This document shows positions 1 to 4,377 of a stretch of DNA of 8,048 nt, one piece after another. The stretch is from the NCBI GenBank assembly GCA_025927515.1, contig JAICLG010000135.1, positions 1 through 8,048 of the forward strand, given 5' to 3'. Position 1 is the stretch's first letter, and each line of letters starts with the position of its first letter. The notes below the pieces were generated by a model, which worked only from the letters and a program-made list of their open reading frames with translations, was not told where the DNA came from and searched no databases. Source of the stretch: Hyphomicrobium sp. GTDB taxonomy: Bacteria; Pseudomonadota; Alphaproteobacteria; Rhizobiales; Hyphomicrobiaceae. The position numbers were made by a program, and so were the translations under genes.

Positions 1-2
1 GG

Positions 3-1115
3 CCTTACATCGAGCCGAAGAAGCCCGCGAAGATCTTGCCCGAATGGGTACCTGGACCAAAGGCTGGGCCGAATTCGATCCTCGGTACGCTGAAGGACAT
101 GATGGGCGGCCCGCATCTCTCGTCGCGCCGCTGGATCTGGGAACAGTACGACCACATGGTGATGGGCGATACCATCGGCCGTCCGGGCGGCGATGCGGGC
201 GTCGTGCGCGTGCACGGCACGCAGAAGGCGATCGCCGTTGCATGTGATGTGACGCCCCGCTACGTCACCGCCGATCCGGAGGAAGGCACGAAGCAGGCCG
301 TCGTCGAGACGTGGCGCAACCTCACCGCGACAGGCGCCGATCCGCTCGCCATCACCGACAACATGAACTTCGCTAATCCAGAGCGGCCCGAGATCATGGG
401 CCAGTTTGTTGCGAGTTGCCGCGGCATGGGCGACGCCTGCCGGGTGCTCGACTATCCGGTCGTGTCTGGCAACGTCTCGCTTTACAACGAGACGAACGGC
501 GTTGGCATTCCACCGACACCTGCCATCGGCGGCGTCGGGCTCATTCCCGATGCATCAAAGCTTGCCGATATTCGCCTGAAGATCGAAGGCAACGTGCTGA
601 TCGTGATTGGCCGCGAGGAAGGCCACCTCGGCCAGTCGCTTTATCAGCATCATGCGACGGGCAAGTTCGAGGGCGCGCCGCCGCCGGTTGACCTCGAAGC
701 GGAAGTCAAAGCCGGGCGCCTCATTCGCACGCTCATCCGGGAAGGACGCGTGCTTGCCGTGCACGATTGTGCCGACGGCGGGCTGCTCGTCGCCATCGCC
801 GAGATGGCGCTTGCGGGCGGAAAGAATGGATTGTCGCGCGAAGCTACGGGGCTTGGCGTCGAGCTTTATGCCTACGAAGGCAAGCTGCCGCCGCATGCTG
901 TCTGGTTTGGCGAAGACCAAGGTCGCTACGTCGTTGAGGTGACGCCACAGAAAGCGGAAGAAGTGTTGGAGCGGGCGCGCCTGCTCGAACTTCCGGCGCG
1001 CATCGTTGGGCGCGTGGGCGGCAATGCGATTGCGCTCAAAGGCGAGACGGCGCTGCCGCTATCGGAGCTTCGCACCGCGCACGAAGGTTGGTTGCCGAAG
1101 CTGATGGGCGGCTAA
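3..1115 (+). CDS. purL: Phosphoribosylformylglycinamidine synthase subunit PurL, C-terminal part (5' end outside window)
   Basis: Cytosolic enzyme of de novo purine synthesis: it converts FGAR, ATP and glutamine-derived ammonia to FGAM. The reading frame is open from the left edge, so the 370 residues seen are roughly the second half of a small-type PurL (about 735 residues in the family). Visible signatures are EQYDHMV near the start, the DNMNFANPERPE and PVVSGNVSLYNE motifs of the second AIRS-type ATP-binding half, and AVHDCADGGLL, which matches the family HD-x-(S/A)-DGG motif in the AIRS C-terminal domain. TAA ends it at 1113-1115. Small PurL works with separate PurS and PurQ (glutaminase) subunits, which in relatives lie upstream and would be outside the window. 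The TTG at 36 is internal to the domain and is not the start. The next gene follows after 35 bases on the same strand, so co-transcription is possible. Confidence 0.96.
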   Translation, partial: PYIEPKKPAKILPEWVPGPKAGPNSILGTLKDMMGGPHLSSRRWIWEQYDHMVMGDTIGRPGGDAGVVRVHGTQKAIAVACDVTPRYVTADPEEGTKQAVVETWRNLTATGADPLAITDNMNFANPERPEIMGQFVASCRGMGDACRVLDYPVVSGNVSLYNETNGVGIPPTPAIGGVGLIPDASKLADIRLKIEGNVLIVIGREEGHLGQSLYQHHATGKFEGAPPPVDLEAEVKAGRLIRTLIREGRVLAVHDCADGGLLVAIAEMALAGGKNGLSREATGLGVELYAYEGKLPPHAVWFGEDQGRYVVEVTPQKAEEVLERARLLELPARIVGRVGGNAIALKGETALPLSELRTAHEGWLPKLMGG

Positions 1116-1150
1116 GAAGCCAATCGGCTTTGAAGACAAGAGGAACCGCG

Positions 1151-1609
1151 ATGCGACGCGCACACTTTCTGAAGATGATCATCTTTGCCGCAGCTTTCGC
1201 AGCAAGCGGAGCCTTCCTGGCGAACAATCCAACCCTCGCACAAACTCAAGGATCTCAAATGACCACCACCGCTTCCGGCCTGCAGTATGAAGACACCGTT
1301 GTCGGCACTGGTGTAACGCCCAAGACGGGGCAGACGTGCGTCATGCACTACACGGGCTGGCTTTATAAGGACGGCAAGAAAGGCGCGAAGTTCGACTCAT
1401 CGCTCGATCGCGGCAATCCGTTCGAATTTCCGCTCGGCATGGGGCGCGTCATCAAGGGTTGGGACGAAGGCGTCGCGACGATGAAGGTCGGCGGAAAACG
1501 CACGCTGATCATTCCACCCGAGCTTGGCTATGGTGCACGCGGCGCGGGCGGCGTCATCCCGCCGAACGCTACGCTGATGTTCGATGTCGAATTGCTCGGC
1601 GTGAAATAG
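1151..1609 (+). CDS. Exported FKBP-type peptidyl-prolyl cis-trans isomerase
   Basis: Catalyses cis-trans isomerisation of X-Pro bonds, assisting protein folding. The ATG at 1151 is preceded by AGAGGAA at suitable spacing and gives 152 residues. Residues 1-30 look like a Sec signal peptide (basic MRR, hydrophobic core around 8-23, likely cleavage after TLA at 30), so the protein should be periplasmic. Residues 44-152 form one complete FKBP domain. The active-site set known from FKBP12 is intact: Y67, F81, D82, F91, V100, I101, W104, Y127, I136, F144, with a 4-residue insertion between Y67 and F81. There is no dimerisation domain and no second repeat, so this is a minimal FKBP rather than FkpA or SlyD. 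An in-frame ATG at 1259 (M37) with its own AAGGA could give a 116-residue form without the signal. Function is confident; client proteins are unknown. Confidence 0.95.
   Translation: MRRAHFLKMIIFAAAFAASGAFLANNPTLAQTQGSQMTTTASGLQYEDTVVGTGVTPKTGQTCVMHYTGWLYKDGKKGAKFDSSLDRGNPFEFPLGMGRVIKGWDEGVATMKVGGKRTLIIPPELGYGARGAGGVIPPNATLMFDVELLGVK
1248..1261 (+). promoter_or_regulatory. Possible internal ribosome binding site and second start inside the FKBP gene
   Basis: AAGGA at 1248-1252 lies 6 bases before an in-frame ATG at 1259-1261. Starting there removes the whole signal peptide and leaves a complete FKBP domain beginning MTTTASGLQYEDT. Similar proteins in other bacteria often begin near this point. 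Whether it is used cannot be told from sequence. Confidence 0.35.
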
Positions 1610-1624
1610 CGCCGCTTGCGAAGC

Positions 1625-1672
1625 GAAGCTCATCGTCTCTCCAGGCCGCACGCGGCGAGATCTTTGAGCTTC
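1625..1672 (+). terminator. Imperfect long hairpin just after the FKBP stop codon
   Basis: Outer arms GAAGCTCA (1625-1632) and TGAGCTTC (1665-1672) pair over 8 bases. Within them TCTC (1636-1639) pairs with GAGA (1657-1660) and GCCGC (1645-1649) with GCGGC (1652-1656), separated by small bulges. It begins 15 bases after the stop. Only TTG follows on the plus strand, so it is not a classic intrinsic terminator. It may protect the mRNA 3' end or help a factor-dependent stop. Confidence 0.4.
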
Positions 1673-1711
1673 TTGTGACGGCAAAGCGAACTGTGACCTT
1701 TTCGAGATAAA

Positions 1712-1742
1712 GAGGAAGCTGCGCCTGAAAACGCGCTTCCTC
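1712..1742. terminator. Likely bidirectional terminator between convergent genes
   Basis: GAGGAAGC (1712-1719) pairs with GCTTCCTC (1735-1742), and GCG/CGC extend the stem inward past one unpaired T, giving 11 pairs with an 8-base loop. On the minus strand the stem is followed by TTTATC. On the plus strand a weaker CTGTCGTTTC follows. It sits 28 bases beyond the stop of the minus-strand gene that ends at 1771, so it suits that gene best. Confidence 0.65.
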
Positions 1743-1770
1743 CTGTCGTTTCATCGTCTCAGTCCGTGCG

Positions 1771-2064
1771 TCATTTGCTCGCGCCGGGATTGTCGTGCAT
1801 TTCCTCACCGGCGAGGGAACCGTCAGCAGGCTTCGCATTCGGCGTGGCCGTCATTCCGGTGGTATCGCTGTTCACACCGGGTTCATTCTGCATCTGCTTC
1901 TCGGAGAGCGAGCCCGAGTTGGGCTTTGCTGTCGCATTTGAAGTCGACCCGCCCATTGTGCCAGGATGATCGTGCATGGCTTTGGTCGTAATATTGCCGT
2001 CGTCAGCGATTGCGATCGAGGCGGATAGGGCAAGCATCATCGCTGCCAGAAATGGCTTCATCAT
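1771..2064 (-). CDS. Small secreted protein with an internal (K/E)xMxxxPG repeat, function unknown
   Basis: I do not recognise this family. The start at 2064 (MMKPF) is chosen because GGAG lies 8 bases upstream and it opens directly into a signal peptide; a longer frame to 2124 has no such support. The product is 97 residues. Residues 1-20 look like a Sec signal with likely cleavage after IAIA, leaving about 77 residues of Gly/Ser/Asn/Thr-rich sequence with no cysteine and no further membrane segment. The mature part holds three related units starting near KAMHDHPG, KQMQNEPG and EEMHDNPG. The first two continue into a spacer ending AKPNSGSL or AKPADGSL, and the third is cut short near the C-terminus. 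Met, His, Asp and Glu in each unit could bind metal, but that is speculation. It is monocistronic, converges on the FKBP gene and is divergent from the DUF2147 gene. Confidence 0.75.
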   Translation of the reverse strand: MMKPFLAAMMLALSASIAIADDGNITTKAMHDHPGTMGGSTSNATAKPNSGSLSEKQMQNEPGVNSDTTGMTATPNAKPADGSLAGEEMHDNPGASK

Positions 2065-2072
2065 CGGAACGT

Positions 2073-2076
2073 CTCC
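2073..2076 (-). promoter_or_regulatory. Ribosome binding site of the repeat-protein gene
   Basis: On the minus strand GGAG stands 8 bases before the ATG at 2064. It decides between two adjacent in-frame ATGs (2064 and 2061) and the upstream start at 2124. Confidence 0.6.
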
Positions 2077-2339
2077 ATATTGGAACGAGTTGGAATTGAC
2101 CGGTACGAGACGAAAGGGATCCAAGGAAATGGAGCCCTCTCAAGCTGCAAGTGTGTCTACGGCAGGCGCTTCGCGTTCGTTTCACCGATGACAAAATTCA
2201 TTGCGATGATGTTGGGAGCGTAAGTTAAACGGTGGTCAAAACCGGCGGAATTTCGCGCCGTGTTCCCTGCGGGACAGAAGCAATAGGCAATATCGGACCA
2301 CCAAGAGTACAGCAGTCGCGTTATTCAAAGGATCGTATC

Positions 2340-3236
2340 ATGCGCGGAATGAAAGTTATGGCATCCGCAATCGCCGTGTTCAGTTTGGCGCCGGCGGCGT
2401 TCGAAAGCGCGTCAGCTGCTTCCGATCCAACCGGCATCTGGATGAACGATACGGGCCGTGGCGCCATCGAAATCAAGCATTGCGGCGACGCGCTTTGCGG
2501 CAACGTCGTCTGGGTGAGGAACGCCGCGGACGCCAACGGTTGCGGCAAGCAGATCATCGGCAACGTTGCGCCGGTCGGCGGCGGCCATTGGGACAACGGC
2601 TGGATTTATTCGCCGGAGAAAGGCCGCAAGTACAGCGTCGAGCTGACGCCTCTCGATAACGGCACGCTGCGGGTCACCGGTTACGCGGGCTTTAAATTTT
2701 TATCGAAGACGATGATTTGGACGCGCGCGCCGCAGAACCTTCAACTCTGTGGCCAAACGGAAGCCAGGTCGGGCAAGCCCGTGGCCGCGCCTGCAGACAA
2801 TACAAAGACTGCGTCGAAGATCGATACAAAGAACGGCGCAAATTTGGCGACTGCGAAGGCCGACGCGAAACCGGCGGCGAATGCTCAAGTCGCGACCGCT
2901 GCTCCCGGCCCGACGACGACATTGACGCCGAAGTCGTCGCCTGCGACACCCGCCGCATCGGGTTCAAATGATGCTGCGCAGACCGACTCGCCGGCCAACG
3001 GCGCCAACGACACGACAAAACCGCAAGCGGCCCCTGCCCCGGCGGCACCCGCGCAGGACGCTGCGAAAGAGCCCGCTCCCGACGACAAAACAGCGTCGGC
3101 CGACAATGGGGGAAGCTCTGATCTAGAAGTGAAGCTCGACAGCCTCGGCCTGGGCAAGGTCTTCACAAAAACCAAGTCCGGCAAATGCAAGATCGATTTG
3201 CCGTGGGTGAAAGTCACCGTCGATTGCGAAGAGTGA
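2340..3236 (+). CDS. Secreted DUF2147 protein with long low-complexity linker and C-terminal cysteine segment
   Basis: The start is the ATG at 2340, 7 bases after AAAGGA; an open frame reaching back to 2232 has no supported start. The product is 298 residues. Residues 1-27 look like a signal peptide with likely cleavage after SASA. Residues 29-130 match DUF2147: DPTGIWMND, the CGDALCGNVVW segment, GWIYSPEKGRKY, LRVTGYAGFKFLSKTMIWTR. DUF2147 proteins are small exported beta-rich proteins of unknown role. Residues about 140-258 are an Ala/Pro/Lys/Asp/Thr-rich stretch likely to be disordered. Residues 260-298 look folded again, with alternating hydrophobics and C283 and C296. Other cysteines are C48, C53, C68 and C137, so disulfides are plausible in the periplasm. 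The family normally ends soon after the DUF domain, so the extra 160 residues are unusual. No substrate or partner can be named. Confidence 0.88.
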   Translation: MRGMKVMASAIAVFSLAPAAFESASAASDPTGIWMNDTGRGAIEIKHCGDALCGNVVWVRNAADANGCGKQIIGNVAPVGGGHWDNGWIYSPEKGRKYSVELTPLDNGTLRVTGYAGFKFLSKTMIWTRAPQNLQLCGQTEARSGKPVAAPADNTKTASKIDTKNGANLATAKADAKPAANAQVATAAPGPTTTLTPKSSPATPAASGSNDAAQTDSPANGANDTTKPQAAPAPAAPAQDAAKEPAPDDKTASADNGGSSDLEVKLDSLGLGKVFTKTKSGKCKIDLPWVKVTVDCEE

Positions 3237-3261
3237 GGCTTTATCAAAGCTCGCGATAAAC

Positions 3262-3293
3262 AGACGCCCGCCAACTTACATCGGCGGGCGTCT
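3262..3293 (+). terminator. Perfect 11-bp hairpin after the DUF2147 gene
   Basis: AGACGCCCGCC (3262-3272) and GGCGGGCGTCT (3283-3293) are exact inverted copies around a 10-base loop, 25 bases after the stop at 3236. TCAT follows on the plus strand and GTTTATC on the minus strand. The stem is strong but the T-run is short, so it may act in both directions between the two convergent genes. Confidence 0.65.
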
Positions 3294-3298
3294 TCATA

Positions 3299-3327
3299 CG
3301 AAAACGCGGCAGCAGATTGCCTGCCAC
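3299..3327 (-). terminator. Likely intrinsic terminator of pqqA
   Basis: Read on the minus strand, GTGGCAG (3327-3321) pairs with CTGCCGC (3312-3306), with one G-T wobble and an 8-base loop. G then TTTT (3304-3301) follows. It begins about 30 bases beyond the pqqA stop, as expected for a single-gene transcript. Confidence 0.55.
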
Positions 3328-3356
3328 CGCGTCGCATACTTCAGAAGAAAATCGCC

Positions 3357-3446
3357 TTAGATGAGGTCGATCTCGGCCGGAAGGTACGATGTCACTTCGA
3401 GGCCAACTTCCTGCTCGCGAACTGCGGGCTTCGTCCAGGTCTTCAT
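3357..3446 (-). CDS. pqqA: PQQ precursor peptide PqqA (solitary copy)
   Basis: A 29-residue peptide starting MKTWTKPAVREQEV and ending PAEIDLI. It carries the defining E-x-x-x-Y core as EVTSY, with E17 and Y21. In PQQ synthesis the radical-SAM enzyme PqqE, with the chaperone PqqD, crosslinks this Glu to this Tyr; the pair is cut out and becomes pyrroloquinoline quinone, the cofactor of periplasmic methanol, alcohol and glucose dehydrogenases. The WTKPA start and the core are typical of PqqA, and the EVTSY-x-x-AEID pattern resembles the Methylobacterium peptide. GGAGGA stands 4 bases before the ATG. No pqqB, C, D or E lies beside it: the upstream neighbour bolA is divergent and the downstream DUF2147 gene convergent. 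It is therefore a stand-alone copy, and the processing genes must be elsewhere if the peptide is used. Its small size makes it easy for gene callers to miss. Confidence 0.92.
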   Translation of the reverse strand: MKTWTKPAVREQEVGLEVTSYLPAEIDLI

Positions 3447-3450
3447 GGTG

Positions 3451-3456
3451 TCCTCC
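3451..3456 (-). promoter_or_regulatory. Strong ribosome binding site of pqqA
   Basis: On the minus strand GGAGGA lies 4 bases before the pqqA ATG. It is a near-perfect Shine-Dalgarno sequence, which supports translation of this very short gene and fits high-level production of a precursor peptide. Confidence 0.8.
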
Positions 3457-3467
3457 ATTAGACTCCA

Positions 3468-3482
3468 GGAACATTACGTTCC
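3468..3482. repeat. Short inverted repeat in the pqqA leader
   Basis: GGAAC, ATTAC, GTTCC: perfect 5-base arms around a 5-base centre, 22 bases upstream of the pqqA start. It could be a small operator or an mRNA hairpin just before the ribosome binding site. The arms are short, so chance is possible. Confidence 0.3.
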
Positions 3483-3629
3483 CTAGAGAAGAATGTAGCG
3501 ATCCGAGGCGATAACGTCCAATCGCAATCACGTGAGAATTTAATAAGAATACCTTATCGCAGAGCTTGCCTCGTCTGATTGACCGGGGCATAGATTTCCT
3601 TTGCACCACGACAAACCCGGAGCCCTTTC

Positions 3630-3866
3630 ATGCCGATGCCCGCAACCGAAATCGAGCGGATGATTAAAGCCAAGTTCCCCGACGCCAGGATCGAATTAAA
3701 GGACCTTGCCGGGGACAACGACCACTGGGCCGCGCATGTGGTCTCGGCAGCCTTCAAGGGTAAAAGCCGCGTGCAGCAGCATCAGATGGTCTACGATGCA
3801 CTTGGAGGCCGGATGGGCGATGTTTTGCACGCCCTGCAGCTCACAACCGCAGCGGCGGCTGATTGA
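3630..3866 (+). CDS. bolA: BolA family iron-sulfur/redox regulator protein
   Basis: A 78-residue cytosolic BolA-fold protein. The ATG at 3630 has GGAG 7 bases upstream. The pattern GDNDHWAAHVVS then FKGKS then RVQQHQMVYDAL is the BolA core; H51 (in QHQ) corresponds to the invariant BolA histidine, and H32 in the loop is the likely second ligand position. BolA proteins bind monothiol CGFS glutaredoxins and share a [2Fe-2S] cluster with them, acting in iron-sulfur trafficking or iron sensing. The glutaredoxin gene starts 84 bases downstream on the same strand, which strongly supports this partnership. The length suits the short BolA2/IbaG-like type rather than the longer E. coli BolA, so the symbol is used in the family sense. 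No DNA-binding role can be shown from sequence. The short Ala-rich C-terminal tail is unremarkable. Confidence 0.92.
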   Translation: MPMPATEIERMIKAKFPDARIELKDLAGDNDHWAAHVVSAAFKGKSRVQQHQMVYDALGGRMGDVLHALQLTTAAAAD

Positions 3867-3950
3867 CTTCGCCGCCCGTCTCGCCCACATCTCGACTGAA
3901 ACGGCGCGCCGCTGCGGCGTGACCCCGGGGCTCATTCAGGAGTTTCACAC

Positions 3951-4307
3951 ATGGCTCAAGACACGGCATCCGACCCAGTTCATCAGAAGATCGCCGACAC
4001 GATCGCCACCAACGATGTCGTGCTTTTCATGAAGGGCACGAAGCAGTTTCCGCAATGCGGGTTCTCGGCGACGGCGGCGAAGATCCTCGAGCATCTCGGC
4101 GTACCGTTCAAGGACGTGAACGTTCTCGACGATCAGGGCGTGCGCGACGGCATCAAAGCGTTTTCCAATTGGCCGACCATCCCGCAGCTCTACATCAAGG
4201 GCGAGTTCGTCGGCGGTTGCGATATCATGCGCGAGATGTATGCGGCTGGCGAGCTCCACGACCTGATCTGCCAGAAAGGCATTCCGCACGCTCATCATCA
4301 CGCGTAA
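3951..4307 (+). CDS. grxD: Monothiol CGFS glutaredoxin (Grx4/GrxD type)
   Basis: A 118-residue cytosolic glutaredoxin of the class that carries and delivers [2Fe-2S] clusters. The ATG at 3951 has AGGAG 8 bases upstream. The single-domain fold is complete: K28 in FMKGT (glutathione contact), the active-site motif CGFS at 36-39 where C36 is the cluster ligand, WPTIPQLY with the cis-proline at 74-81, and GGCD at 88-91 (glutathione contacts). One thiol in the motif means cluster transfer rather than dithiol reduction. Length is normal for the single-domain class. The C-terminus ends PHAHHHA, an unusual histidine cluster that might bind metal. It is almost certainly co-transcribed with bolA and followed by an intrinsic terminator. 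Confidence 0.96.
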   Translation: MAQDTASDPVHQKIADTIATNDVVLFMKGTKQFPQCGFSATAAKILEHLGVPFKDVNVLDDQGVRDGIKAFSNWPTIPQLYIKGEFVGGCDIMREMYAAGELHDLICQKGIPHAHHHA

Positions 4308-4333
4308 GCATCGAAGCGCGATGATTCATTTTG

Positions 4334-4363
4334 CGGGACCGGTCTCCGGTCCCGTTTTTATTT
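4334..4363 (+). terminator. Strong intrinsic terminator after grxD
   Basis: CGGGACCGG (4334-4342) and CCGGTCCCG (4346-4354) form a perfect 9-bp GC-rich stem with loop TCT, followed at once by TTTTTATTT. It ends the bolA-grxD transcript. On the minus strand it lies just beyond the RND pump gene, but the flanking bases there (CAAAATG) are poor for termination in that direction. Confidence 0.93.
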
Positions 4364-4377
4364 GGACATTTTCAGAG

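Noticed and set aside
1118..1131. AAGCC-AATC-GGCTT inverted repeat between purL and the FKBP gene
   Set aside because: The stem is only 5 bp with no T-run, too weak to call a terminator.
1088..1150. Upstream TTG extension of the FKBP gene into purL
   Set aside because: It would put 21 residues before a good signal peptide. The ATG at 1151 has its own ribosome binding site.
2240..2266. Possible stress-sigma (EcfG-type) promoter, GGAAC on the minus strand followed by CGGTTT after 17 bases
   Set aside because: The -10 part does not match the expected CGTT well and the site lies about 200 bases from the nearest minus-strand gene; not enough to call.
2232..2339. Upstream extension of the DUF2147 gene
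   Set aside because: No ribosome binding site, and it would bury the signal peptide 36 residues from the N-terminus. The ATG at 2340 has AAAGGA.
2885..3337. 150-codon minus-strand open frame opposite the DUF2147 linker
   Set aside because: It is the complement of low-complexity Ala/Pro/Thr codons, runs through the 3262-3293 hairpin and has no ribosome binding site.
3244..3609. 121-codon open frame on the minus strand overlapping pqqA
   Set aside because: Its sequence has no family features or ribosome binding site, and it overlaps pqqA in another frame; pqqA has the family motif and the strong ribosome binding site.
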